A DNA stretch of 64,000 nucleotides from Parasedimentitalea marina (GTDB lineage Bacteria > Pseudomonadota > Alphaproteobacteria > Rhodobacterales > Rhodobacteraceae). Shown one piece after another: positions 53,952 to 63,767 of the stretch. How positions within the stretch are numbered: the stretch's first letter is position 1; every line of letters begins with the position of its first letter. The stretch spans positions 173,027 to 237,026 of the forward strand of contig NZ_CP033221.1 in assembly GCF_004006175.1 (NCBI RefSeq), in the 5' to 3' direction. Below the pieces are notes generated by a model. It was not told where the DNA came from. It ran no database searches and saw nothing but the letters and a program-made list of their open reading frames with translations. Both the position numbers and the translations under genes were made by a program.

Positions 53952-54425
53952 CTACTTAGCGCTCAATTGGCGGAGCGCGCCTGCCCAATCCTCGACATGA
54001 TAAGTGCGGATAATTTTGCCGTCCTCGACCGTGTGAATGTCGATACTCAGGATTTCAAATTGTTTTCCTTTACCATCAACTCCAAACAGGGGCCCGACTG
54101 GCGTCCCGGTGGCACGGCCTCTGACGACGACACGTCCATCTCCCAGAAGCATTTCTTCGACGGACCAGTCCAGATCCGGGATCAGTTTTCCAAATCCGCC
54201 TATCTGCCCGATCAATTCAGCCCTAGACTTGGTATGGCCGGAGTAATCACCGATACTTTCCCAATCTTCCGCGACTACTGCATTGAAGGCTGTGACATGT
54301 TCCTCGGATGCTGGGTTGCTCAGGAAATCGTAAAACGCTTGTACCGTTGATTTATCATCTGCCAAGGCAGGCTGCGACATCGTCAAAAGCGCAAGCCCCA
54401 GAGTGAGTGATTTAAGAATTTTCAT
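53952..54425 (-). CDS. Secreted SnoaL-like (ester cyclase family) protein
   Basis: Intact, 157 residues. Signal peptide (MKILKSLTLGLALLTMSQPA, cut after ALA), then a SnoaL/NTF2-like fold (AEDWESIGDYSGHTKSRAEL; GRATGTPVGPLFGVDGKGKQ). The family includes polyketide cyclases and many uncharacterised periplasmic proteins. AGGAGG precedes the ATG. Divergent from a LysR gene 130 bases away that probably controls it. Confidence 0.75.
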   Translation of the reverse strand: MKILKSLTLGLALLTMSQPALADDKSTVQAFYDFLSNPASEEHVTAFNAVVAEDWESIGDYSGHTKSRAELIGQIGGFGKLIPDLDWSVEEMLLGDGRVVVRGRATGTPVGPLFGVDGKGKQFEILSIDIHTVEDGKIIRTYHVEDWAGALRQLSAK

Positions 54426-54557
54426 AATAGTCCTCCTATTCGATAAAAATCATGTGCTCGGACCACATCGAGCGGCCCTGGTAGGATGAACATAGACGCC
54501 ACGACAAAGTTCGATAATATAGGTCAAATGATTATGACTATTCGAAAGACTTGAGTA

Positions 54558-55437
54558 ATGCTCGATCAACTTCGCCAAATCGCCATCTTCGCAAAAACGG
54601 TTGATCACGGTTCCTTCCGTGCGGCGGCAAAGGCGTTGCGTCTGTCTCCATCGGTCGTGAGCCATCATATAACCCAACTCGAAGCGCAACTCGGGGTCGC
54701 GCTTCTTTACCGTTCAACCCGCAAACTATCCCTTACGCGCGATGGCGAAAGGTTGATCGGTGCCGCCCGCAAAATGATAGACGCAGCCGAGACAGGGCTA
54801 CACGCCGTCTCTGATCTGGCGCCGCAACCTTCTGGTGAATTACGAGTGACTGCTCCTGCGGTCTTGGCGCAGTCAACCATCGTGAGACGGATCGCCAAAT
54901 TTTCCATAGCTTATCCTGGTGTTCGCCTCGCTCTCGACTTTTCCGATCTCCGACGTGAGGTGATCGGTGAGGGCATCGATGTTGCGCTTCGCATGGGGAG
55001 CTCGAGGATAGCGCCCTTAAGGTTCGAAAGCTTTATGATGTCAAACGCAGCCTGATCGCTTCGCAGTCTTACCTCCAAGCACGATCTGATCCGGATCGCC
55101 TGCAGACCTAGAGAATTGGGATTGGGTGGAATTGGCGCAAGTCAAACCGGCGTTGGAATTCAAGAAAGACGGTGAAGTACCAATTGTCCTGAAACCAACA
55201 TCCCATCTCAGTGTGAACGATGCGCATGCGTTATATCACCTCGCGCGCTGTGGTGCCGGTTTAGCCATAGTTCCCAAGTTTCTTGCTCAGGAGGACGAGG
55301 CTGCAGGCTCTGTCCGTTATGTACTACAGGATTGGTCGACTGACCCGGTGGGCGTGTTTGCAGTTTGGCCGCCCAACGCCCCGAAGGAAGGGTTGAGTGC
55401 ATTATTTATCAAGTTCCTTGCTGAAAATTCAGAGTAA
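54558..55437 (+). pseudogene. LysR-type regulator, frameshifted
   Basis: Helix-turn-helix (GSFRAAAKALRLSPSVVSHH) and the first lobe are in one frame to 55055; the second lobe (KRSLIASQSYLQARSDPDRL) and C-terminus (HALYHLARCGAGLAIVPKFL) are in others. Indels near 55015-55030 and 55110. About 293 residues when joined. Divergent from the SnoaL-like gene. DNA-binding half is intact. Confidence 0.78.
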
Positions 55438-55830
55438 CGACAACTCTTTCTGCAGATCCTTGACTGCGATCACCTGTTTCCTGCGCCGGTACTGCGGCGG
55501 GTAATCGGCGACGGCAGAATGATGTCCCACATGTCCCCGGCCACCCGCCGCCATCGCAGCTGATCTTCTGGACGGTTCACATGATTGGTGAGATGGGTTT
55601 TCAGCGCATCGGCTTTGTTTGCCGTCAACCCGGCGACATGTGCCACGAAAGCCTCGTTGACGTTCGGAAAATTTCCCCAAGTGACCGGATACATATCAAC
55701 CAGCGGTCTGGCTTCAGGGCCGAACCGACCGATGCGTTTATTCAGTGGCTCTACACCACTCGAACCATCCTTGGCTTCGGCAAAGCTGGTCGGAAAGAAC
55801 ATCAGAACTGTTGTTTACCTGCCCTCCTTC
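55429..55830 (-). pseudogene. TauD/TfdA-family dioxygenase remnant (C-terminal part)
   Basis: Only the C-terminal 130 residues can be followed over two or three frames: a segment starting DMYPVTWGNFPNVNEAF, then RPEDQLRWRR with the expected GD, and a broken end (AVADYPPQYRR) that carries the distal metal ligand region of the family. The N-terminal HxD half is absent; upstream sequence to 55920 shows nothing similar. Identification rests on these motifs alone. Confidence 0.5.
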
Positions 55831-55921
55831 CATGACCCGCAAACCAAACGGATGTTGGCCGGCGCTTAGAGGCCTTCCCGCGGAAAAAGAGAGAAATGAA
55901 GCGGCATCGCATAACTCAGGG

Positions 55922-56000
55922 TTATCAAAATCTGATAAGAAAGGTCATTTTGAAATACGGAATTTTGGCAATAGGCTGGATTGATACTCGGCATGGGCAA
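55922..56000 (+). promoter_or_regulatory. Regulatory element A, copy of element B at 61717
   Basis: TTATC-N7-GATAA (55922-55938), then GTCATTTTGAAA (55944-55955), TGGCAATA (55966-55973) and GCTGGATTG. The same blocks with identical spacing lie upstream of the M24 gene. The palindrome looks like a LysR box. Here it is about 225-300 bases before the ABC binding-protein gene. Confidence 0.7.
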
Positions 56001-56223
56001 GACGTTTTGCCCTGAAATATGCGGCGTTCGGACCAATTCAGTGACCCATCTTCCGCCGGATCATGGGCTACAGGACAAGCAAAGACTAGGAAGCGTTCGA
56101 AGGCAATCATAACAAAAAGGAATTCACGACCCGCGCGCCGGGGCGTGGCAAAAGAGCTCAAGGCAGTCTGCAAGGGCGATGCCTATCTCCATCTCGACGA
56201 CAAGTTCACTCTGGGAGGAACCT

Positions 56224-57068
56224 ATGACTTGTAAACTACTTAAGACACTCGGCACCACTGTTGCCGCAACAGTTCTCAGTGCGGTCGCAGTGTTTGCTAC
56301 ACCGCTTGAAGATCGGATTGCGGCAGGCGAGCCAATCCGTATTGGGTTTTCGAATATTCCAATCTGGGGCTTTCCTGATGAAAACGGCGACGCCAAAGGC
56401 TTTGTGAATGCGATCGCCCTCGGGATCCTGGCCAATATGGGCTACACCGAAGTAGAAACCACCGTTACAGAATGGGGTGGTTTGATCCCTGGCCTCAAGG
56501 CAAACCGCTTTGATATGATTACTGGCGGTCTATATATCTTGAACAGCCGCTGTCAGAACATCGCCTTCTCCGAGCCAATCGGCTCTATGGGGACGCGTTC
56601 TTGGTTCCTGCTGGGAACCCCAAAACATCAACAACTACAAGGATGTCGTTGCACAGGATGATGCGACTCTGGTGCTTTACTCGGGCGCCAATACAGTTGA
56701 AGCCGCTCACAAAGAAGGCGTAAGCGATGCCCAAATCATGCAGGTTCCTGGGCCAACCGAAACACTTGCCGCAATGAAGGCTGGCCGGGGCGATGCGGCG
56801 GCTTTGACTTATTTTGAAGCCCTGTATCTGGCCGAGCAATCTGAAGGTGTTTTGAGATCACCGATCCGACAGCTCTGCCAGAGTGGACAAAAATTGGGTT
56901 GGCATCGGCTTTCGCGACGAGGACGCGGAATTCATGGCCAAATTCAATGAGGCCCTAGCCAAGCATATTGGTACCGAGGAGATGCTCGCGTCCGTGGCAG
57001 AGTATGGCTACACCGCCTCCCATTTGCCGGGTGAAAAATCCGCTGAGTGGGCCTGTGCAAACCGCTGA
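56224..57068 (+). pseudogene. Polar-amino-acid ABC binding protein (EhuB-like), frameshifted
   Basis: Signal peptide (to about residue 26), then a type-II binding fold: GLIPGLKANRFDMITGGLYI followed by NSRCQNIAFSEPIG strongly recalls ectoine-binding EhuB and related members. Frames change near 56610-56630 (TPKNINNYKDVVAQDDATLV) and near 56860-56880. About 281 residues. AGGAGG seven bases before the ATG. A cysteine in the NSRCQN segment is conserved in that group. Ligand: ectoine-like compatible solute or another cationic/zwitterionic compound. Confidence 0.78.
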
Positions 57069-57076
57069 TACTCGTT

Positions 57077-57101
57077 GTGGTGGGCCAAGGCGGCCCACCA
57101 C
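57077..57101 (+). terminator. Hairpin between ABC binding-protein and permease genes
   Basis: Perfect ten-base stem GTGGTGGGCC with a five-base loop, nine bases after the stop codon and followed by CTTT. Probable attenuator that favours excess binding protein. Confidence 0.65.
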
Positions 57102-57132
57102 CCTTTGACGCATATGATGACTGAGCGGACCT

Positions 57133-57795
57133 ATGAACTTCTTTGATTTTGTCTTACAGTACTGGCCGCGTGTGGTGTCAGGAACCGGGGTAACTGTTGC
57201 CCAGTTTATTTTGGCAACCATACTGGGAGTGGCGATCGCCCTTTCAATGGGCCTGATGAAACTCTCATCCAGCAAGCTGGTTCGCGCTTCAGCGATTACC
57301 TACATCGAGATCTTTCGCGGAACTTCACTTCTGGTACAGCTCTATTGGATCTTCTTCGTACTGCCGCTTTTGGAGTGACGATTGACAAGTTCACTGCCGG
57401 TTATGTGGCAGTTGGCATGAACATCGGCGCCTATGGGGCAGAACTGGTGCGTGGTGGAATTCTTTCCGTTGCCAAGGGGCAATGGGAAGCTGCATTGGCT
57501 ATCAACATGACGCCTGCGCAGCATGCGGTGGATAATCCTGCCCCAGGCCTTGGTCAACATGCTGCCGCCCTGGGGAAATCTGATGATCGAACTCCTTAAG
57601 GGAACCGCGCTGGTATCGTTGATCTCGGTGGCGGATCTGATGTTTGAGACGAAACAAATCAACAGCTCCACCTTTCTGTCTGCTCAGGCTTTTGGAATAG
57701 CGCTTGCCATCTACTACGTCTTGGCACGCTTCATGGTGACGCCCTTCATGCGTTGGCTGGAAGACTATATGGCACGAAAAATGGGGAGGGCATAA
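57133..57795 (+). pseudogene. ABC permease, HisM family (EhuC-like), frameshifted
   Basis: Three frames give a 221-residue permease with the polar-amino-acid signature: SGTGVTVAQFILATILGVAI, EIFRGTSLLVQLYWIFF, then GAYGAELVRGGILSVAKGQW (EAA-loop side) and PQALVNMLPPWGNLMIELLK. Indels near 57370 and 57525. The first of two paired permeases. Confidence 0.82.
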
Positions 57796-57798
57796 ATC

Positions 57799-58467
57799 AT
57801 GTTTGACTGGAAATGGGACTTCGCCTGGGAAATCCTTCCTCGCCTGATCACAGCGACAGGGAACACTTTGCTGGCAGCTGGCGCAGGCTATGCAATCGCC
57901 TTGGTACTGGGGCTGTTTCTTGCCATTGCTCAACGCACCCCTTACCGGGGCGTGACATTTGTTGTTCGCGAACTGGTCGAGTTCATCCGCTCTACACCCT
58001 TGCTACTGCAGATCTTTTTCATCTTTTATGTCGGTCCGCAGATTGGCATCCGCCTCAGCCCTTGGATGTCAGGCATGATGGCCATTGGCCTTCACTATGC
58101 GTGCTACTTGTCCGAGGTCTACCGCGGCGGGATCGACAGCGTGCCCAAAGGGCAATGGGAGGCAGCAATCGCTCTCAATATGACAGCCGTGCAGAAATAC
58201 CGTCGCGTCATCATCCCACAGGCCATTCCATCTGCCCTTGCGGGCATGGGCAACTACCTGGTTGGCATCTTCAAAGATACACCGATGCTGTCGGTCATTG
58301 GGGTTGCCGAGCTCATTCATACCGCCAATGCGATTGGATCCGAACACTATCGCTTCCTCGAGCCATTCACGATGGTGGGTATCATCTTCCTGGCAATCTC
58401 TCTTCCTGCAGCGGGTCTAATCCGATTGGTTGAAGGGCGTGTGCGCCGCAAACTGGGACTAAATTAA
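57799..58467 (+). CDS. ABC permease, HisM family (EhuD-like)
   Basis: Intact, 222 residues, five helices. VEFIRSTPLLLQIFFIFY and the EAA-type loop (LSEVYRGGIDSVPKGQWEAA) are typical. Starts four bases after the first permease and its stop overlaps the ATPase start (TAATG). Confidence 0.88.
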   Translation: MFDWKWDFAWEILPRLITATGNTLLAAGAGYAIALVLGLFLAIAQRTPYRGVTFVVRELVEFIRSTPLLLQIFFIFYVGPQIGIRLSPWMSGMMAIGLHYACYLSEVYRGGIDSVPKGQWEAAIALNMTAVQKYRRVIIPQAIPSALAGMGNYLVGIFKDTPMLSVIGVAELIHTANAIGSEHYRFLEPFTMVGIIFLAISLPAAGLIRLVEGRVRRKLGLN

Positions 58468-59281
58468 TGCTGGATAAGTCAGGTTTTCCAATTGAATTGA
58501 GTGGTGCAAACACTCCGATGGTGAGTTTTCGCAAGGTACGTAAGTCCTATGGGTCGTTGACCGTTCTGGATGATCTCGATCTTGACATCAACGCAGGAGA
58601 AATGGTGTCGATTATTGGCCCGTCCGGGTCAGGAAAAACCACCGTGCTGAGAATGCTAATGACACTGGAGCAAATCAACGGCGGTGTGATCTATGTAGAT
58701 GGTAAACCGTTGACCCATATGCCAAAGGGCAATCATCTGGTATTGGCAAATGAACGTCATCTGCGCAGTCGCCGTGCTGACATCGGCATGTGCTTTCAGC
58801 ACTTTAATCTCTTCCCACATATGACCGCTTTGGAAAACTGCATGGAAGGCCCTGTGCAGGTTCTGGGGCTGCCCAAGGCAGAGGCGCGCGATCGGTCAGA
58901 AGAACTGCTTGAGCTGGTGGGCATGATCGCCAAGAAGGATCAGCATCCTTCGCGTCTTTCGGGCGGACAACAGCAGCGGGTCGCCATTGCGCGGGCTCTG
59001 GCAATGCGCCCCAAGGTGATGCTGTTTGACGAGGTGACTTCAGCACTGGATCCCGAGGTGATCGGCGAAGTGACAAACGTCATCCGTGGTCTGGTGTCCG
59101 AGCATAACCTCACCATGTTGATGGTCACTCACCAAATGGGGTTTGCGCGCGACATTTCGGATCGCGTTTGCTTTTTCTACGACGGCAAGATCGAAGAACA
59201 GGGGCACCCCTCTGAATTGTTTGGTAGTCCGCAGCGCCAGCGAACGCAGCAGTTTTGAGCGCAGTAAGCGAAGCCGTTTGA
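58467..59281 (+). pseudogene. ABC ATP-binding protein (EhuA-like), C-terminal frameshift
   Basis: Complete nucleotide-binding domain: Walker A GPSGSGKTT, signature LSGGQQQRVAIARAL, Walker B VMLFDEVTSALDPE, and H-loop VTHQMG. An insertion after Walker A (LTHMPKGNHLVLANERHLRS) resembles EhuA. The given frame stops at QQF; one T added to TTTT at 59253-59256 gives the usual tail FLSAVSEAV to 59281. The catalytic core is unaffected, so the protein could work even as encoded. Confidence 0.85.
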
Positions 59282-59554
59282 TCCTGGCCTTGGCTGGCTC
59301 CGTCGCAAACATGGCAAAATATTTGGGGTAAGCGGATTCGGGGCACACTCAAAATTGTGTGGGAAACGAACTGCTTGTAGTCCGATTGGTTGTTTGGACT
59401 AGCGGGTCGTTGCCGGTAAACTATGCGGCCCTAATCCCGATAACGGGCGCGAGGCGGCGCCTTTACAGCTGGAATTCAGGGATTGGGGTTTGCTCGCTTG
59501 GGCAGCCCCATTTACAGGAACATTACCTTGGTCAAATTGGATACCCAACCCGAA

Positions 59555-60526
59555 ATGTTCGGTCCGTTTCAAAAGATCGGGCAGCGATAAGCTTTGAGAT
59601 CTTCTTGCAGGATGCCTTTTCTGATCTCGAAATTTCTTCGATCGTGACCACTTTAATGGCGGCAAACCGAGTTGTTGGAAAATCAACGTTCAATTGGAAG
59701 TTTATTTCAGATAATCCGGGACTGATTGAAGGGCACTGTGGCACTATCGTGAGGGCAGAACCGGCTGTATTTGACCATCAATTGATGGATTTTCTGATAG
59801 TTGTCGGGGGTGGGAAAGTTGACCCAAATGGATGGATGCAACGTGTGCGGGCGATGCAAAGAGCCGGTCGACCGGTAGCGATCTTATCGGACGCAGCGAC
59901 GGCCTATATCAAAATTGCCAGGCCCTCAGATCATCCAGTTACCACGCATTGGCGTGATGTCGGCGTTTTGAAGGAAACCGGCTTTTTCCATACCCTCAGC
60001 ACGCGATGTTCTGAAAACTCAGGGGGCGTCATAACATCCGCAGGAACCGGCTACTCATTGGAATTGGCCGTTTCTTTGATTGCGGACTCCCTTGGGCGCA
60101 ATGAATTGGCCGAACTGGGCAGCCGCTTAATGATCCAAACCGTTCGTAGCGGATCGGTTGAGCAACCCATAGGAGTCAGCTGTCTGGCCAATATGTTTGA
60201 TCCGCAGATAGAACGCGCCATTAGTATCATGGAAGAACATATTTGCGACCCTTTGGCGACTACTGAAATTGCTGATCGCATTGGAATATCCATTCGTCAC
60301 TTTGAACGGCTGTTCAACACGCATCTCAGCATAACGCCTGGCCGCTACTACAGGCAAATTCGGGTGAAGAAAGCCCATGCATTGATCATCGAGACGAAGT
60401 TGCAGCTACTCAGCATCGCATTGGCTACCGGCTATTCGTCGGTTTCGAGCCTATCAGGCGCTTTCCTCCGCAATTTGGCATCTCCCCGGCAAGGTGCGCT
60501 CCAGTAGAAGATTCAAATTCTTATGA
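59555..60526 (+). pseudogene. GlxA-type AraC-family regulator (DJ-1/PfpI domain plus HTH), frameshifted
   Basis: N-terminal class-I glutamine-amidotransferase-like domain (DAFSDLEISSIVTTLMAANR; LIVVGGGKVDPNGWMQRVRA) and C-terminal AraC domain (DPLATTEIADRIGISIRHFE, then RLFNTHLSITPGRYYRQIR). Start probably ATG 59555 after a one-base repair near 59580; at the end a T added to TTT near 60475 and one G restore FGISPGKVRSSRRFKFL to 60526. About 325 residues. This architecture is common for regulators of glycine-betaine, carnitine and related catabolism. The amidotransferase catalytic Cys is replaced (VAILSDAA). Confidence 0.75.
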
Positions 60527-60840
60527 GTGTGAACTTGAGGAATAGAGGTGGTCCAGATTTTTCGACCATTTTGCGGCCCTATTACAGTGGATCGGGGCTT
60601 CATTCAGGCAGCTACCCTCACTGGCGTCCCGTTGTTTTCAAAATACTTCCTCTGGCGTCAGTATTCGGTAGGATAAATGCGGGAGTTCGGCATTGTAATA
60701 TGTCATCCGTTTTCCCATCCCGACCCGTGTCCGTGAGCTTGTTTCGCCATTTAAACAATTTGCAACGCTCGCAGAAAAATTTATCCGGCGCTGGGGCCTC
60801 TACCTACACGCGGGCAAATATGTGACACGGCCGCCTTGCC
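60527..60840. other. Intergenic region after AraC gene
   Basis: About 315 bases between the AraC-type gene and the convergent LysR gene. No domain, hairpin or RNA gene recognised. Confidence 0.35.
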
Positions 60841-61707
60841 TTAAACCTCTATCCCGACGTCCCGCAGTAAATCCCGGTGTGTTGGGATAATGTTCCGGTT
60901 CGCCATATGGCGAAATAGGTGCGCCAGTGTCGAGCGTGTAGCCTTCCAGTGGCACCAGACGCTGAGCTTCGATTTCATAACGAAGCACATCAACGCTGCC
61001 CAAGGCGATGCCTTTACCCCGGATCGCCGCATCCAGAGAGCTGCCGTAAGACCCCAGGTTGACACGTGGCGCCGAAGCCAGTTCGAAAAGCCGGAGAGCT
61101 CAATAAAGTCGGGCCAATTGATCCATTTCAGTGCCAGCTTTTCGAAATCCAGTAGCGTGCTAGTGCTAAAGTCGGATCAGTGGCGATCAGGCTGGGAGCC
61201 GCAAGGGGTTGCCAGAATTCCTTGAACAGAATCTCACCTTCCCAACCTGAAGGAATATCGTTTCCGTAGTAAACCACAACATCGTAGTCCTGATTAAGAA
61301 TGTCGGATTCATTGTTGGAGGCGGTGACGGTCACCGGTACGGCGTCACGGCTGAGCAGGTATTCGTTGACTTGAGGGGTTAACCAGAACTGCGACACAGC
61401 AATGTTTGACGCCAATGACAGCTTGTCATGGCTGCCTTGTCGCAATTGACCAACGCCAAGCGCTAAATATTCTAAAGCTTCAGAAGCGTTCGCTGCAAGC
61501 TTATGCCCCTTTGGTTAGTGTGATGGCACGGCCGTGCCGCGTAACCAATTCTACCCCCATCCAGCTTTCCAAGAATTTGACCCGCTTGCTGACAGCCGCT
61601 TGGCTGACATTCAGCTCTTCTGCTGCACGGGTGAAATTCTTATGGCGGGCGACCGCTTCAAAGAACAGAAGATAGTCTAGAGGGAAGTGTTCTGCGATAG
61701 TTTTCAT
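60841..61707 (-). pseudogene. LysR-type regulator, frameshifted
   Basis: Helix-turn-helix (KNFTRAAEELNVSQAAVSKR) at residues 22-41, then the effector domain in shifted frames (VPVTVTASNNESDILNQDYD; FKEFWQPLAAPSLIATDPTL; IEAQRLVPLEGYTLDTGAPI). Last residues DLLRDVGIEV end at 60841. About 289 residues. Divergent from the M24 gene, with regulatory element B between them, ten bases from its own start. Likely controls both the M24 operon and, through element A, the ABC importer. Confidence 0.78.
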
Positions 61708-61716
61708 AACTAGTGG

Positions 61717-61798
61717 TTATCACATTTCGATAGGAGAAGTCATTTTGAAAACTGCGGTTCTGGCAATAAGCTGGATTGGAATTCGAGATATTGCCCAA
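61717..61798 (+). promoter_or_regulatory. Regulatory element B, LysR-type divergent promoter
   Basis: TTATC-N7-GATA (61717-61732), GTCATTTTGAAA (61739-61750), TGGCAATA (61761-61768) and GCTGGATTG lie between the LysR gene and the M24 gene. Spacing between blocks (22 and 22 bases) is identical to element A. The palindrome is the probable LysR box. Confidence 0.75.
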
Positions 61799-61818
61799 TT
61801 GTACAGGGAAAGTGCCGC

Positions 61819-62956
61819 ATGTTCACCGAACGTCTAAGTTGCTTGCAGTCAAAACTGGCAGATGCCAGCATTGATGTGGCACTGATCACCGATGACGATA
61901 ATGTCTATTACCTGACTGGTTATTACGACTACCTGCATATGGAATTCGGGCGCCCAACCATTCTGGTGGTGCCCAAAGATGGCAGCTCTGCTTATCACTC
62001 CCACAATTGACCTCAACAGCGCCAAGACAGCAGCGCGGGTGGATCGGATTGCGCCGTGGAACGACGGCATGGGCAATGAGTGGCGCGAAGAGCTGCCCGA
62101 TGCGGTCGGAAACGCCAATAAAGTGGCGATTGAACCGGGCAACATGCCGCCGCCAGTGCGCGCCTATGTCAATGATCTGGTGGACGGAGACAAAATCACC
62201 AGCGTCACCCCGATCTTGAATGAAATGCGGATGATCAAATCTGCTGAAGAATTGCAACTCGCCCGCCATGCCGGGCAGGTGGCAACTGCGATGATGAATG
62301 CAGGACGGGCCACAATCGGCGACGGCGTGCCAGAGTTCGAAGTGGCCATCGCGACCAGCCAAGCAGGGACACGTAAGGCAGCTGAACTGCTGGCCGCACA
62401 TTACGACGACCGGGACATGTCGCCCAACACTCATTTCCTGCAGATCATGGCCTCAGGCGAGGATATCGTAAAACCCATCATCGTGCGTCAACCCGGATTA
62501 TGCGGCACGGCGAGCCGGTATTCCTGTGCTTCTGCGGGATGACCAATTTCCACCGTTTCAAACTGGGCTTTGATCGCACATTCTGGATTGGCGAGCCGGA
62601 TCCGGCGCAGGTTGCCGTCTATGAAGTCGCAGTGGCCAGCCAGAAAGCGGCTCTGGATGCCCTGCGTCCCGGTGTGACGGCTGAAAGCATTCATGCGAAA
62701 TACGCCGAGGTCATTCAGGGGCGGGCTATGAGTATCCGTTCCGCTGTGGTCGGGCGACCGGCTTTAGCTTTTGGAGGCACCGCAGCTGGTCACCGGGGAT
62801 ACCACTATCATTCAGCCAGGCATGGTGCTGGCCGTCGATGGCTCGGTGTCTGTCGAGACGTTCCGCGCCCAGGTTGGCGACAGTTTTATCGTTACCGAAG
62901 ATGGCTGGGAGCCGCTCACCCATCACCCAAAATCCATCAAAGAGGTTATCATCTGA
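61819..62956 (+). pseudogene. M24-family metallohydrolase (creatinase/prolidase/ectoine-hydrolase fold), frameshifted
   Basis: N-terminal creatinase-type domain (DVALITDDDNVYYLTGYYDY) and C-terminal pita-bread domain. Metal-site regions are seen in ANYWF-like position (GMTNFHRFKLGFDRTFWIG), and in GMVLAVDGSVSVETFRAQVG and VGDSFIVTEDGWEPLTHHPK. Indels near 61990, 62505-62520 and 62725-62760. About 379 residues. The family includes creatinase, Xaa-Pro peptidases, ectoine hydrolase and DMSP lyase DddP; motifs do not settle which. First gene of a unit under element B. Confidence 0.75.
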
Positions 62957-63748
62957 TGTATAAATCCGGCGAAATCATCACCTCAAACCTCGTAAACCCG
63001 AGATGAATGCCGGGCGGCACTGTCGCGCCCGCCTGGGATTTATCCTGATGTCCACCGATCTGGCGGCAGAGGCTGACTTTGGCGACATGGCACCCGAAGG
63101 GGTCGGCGTGCACATCACCCGGCTGAAAACGGATGACTACACAACAAATGAAACCCTGTCGCGCCATATTGAACACATGGCTGATGCCGCAGGCCGTATT
63201 CAGCCTGATACGAGACCCGACGTGGTGAGCTACAGCTGCACCAGCGGCTCTATCGTGATCGGCAAAGACCGGATCTTCAAAGAGATCCATGATGGCGCGC
63301 CTTGGGCGCAACCGATGTGCCTGGTGCAGGGGTTCTGGACGCTTTGCACGAGTGGGCGCCAAGAAGCTGGTGGTTGGCACACCTTATCTGGATGAGATCA
63401 ATACCGCTGAGGCAGAATTCCTGCTGAAAGAAGGGTTTGAGGTTCTGGATATTCAGGGTCTGAACCTTGAAACCGGGATTGAATTTGGTCAGGTGACACC
63501 TTCCTATTGGAAGAAATTTGCCATGGAAATCGACCATCCGGATGCCGATGTTATCTTCCTGAGTTGTGGTGGCGTGCGTTCGCTGGAAGTTGTGGAAGAG
63601 ATCGAGGCAGGCCACAGGCAAGCCGGTGATCACCTCGAACCAGGCGCAGATGTGGTCCTGCCTGCGTCGCGCTGGCATCATGGATGAACTGGAAGGTTTC
63701 GGCCAGATTTTCAAACATCCCGGCAAGGTGCTGAAAAGCACTGTTTAA
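62956..63748 (+). pseudogene. Maleate isomerase / arylmalonate decarboxylase-like (EutA-like) protein, frameshifted
   Basis: Asp/Glu racemase superfamily. The first catalytic cysteine lies in VSYSCTSGSIVIGKDRI and the second in VIFLSCGGVRSLEVVEEIE; the last part (GKPVITSNQAQMWS) is the typical end of maleate isomerases. Frame changes near 63000-63035, 63330-63350 and 63615. About 264 residues. ATG overlaps the M24 stop (TGATG). Ectoine-utilization EutA belongs to this group, which fits the Ehu-like importer, but eutB, eutC and eutE partners are not seen here. Confidence 0.75.
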
Positions 63749-63767
63749 GGCCAGAAAGACATCAAAA

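Noticed and set aside
55925..56173. Reverse frame of 82 residues before the ABC binding-protein gene
   Set aside because: It covers regulatory element A, which is conserved as DNA with element B where no such frame exists.
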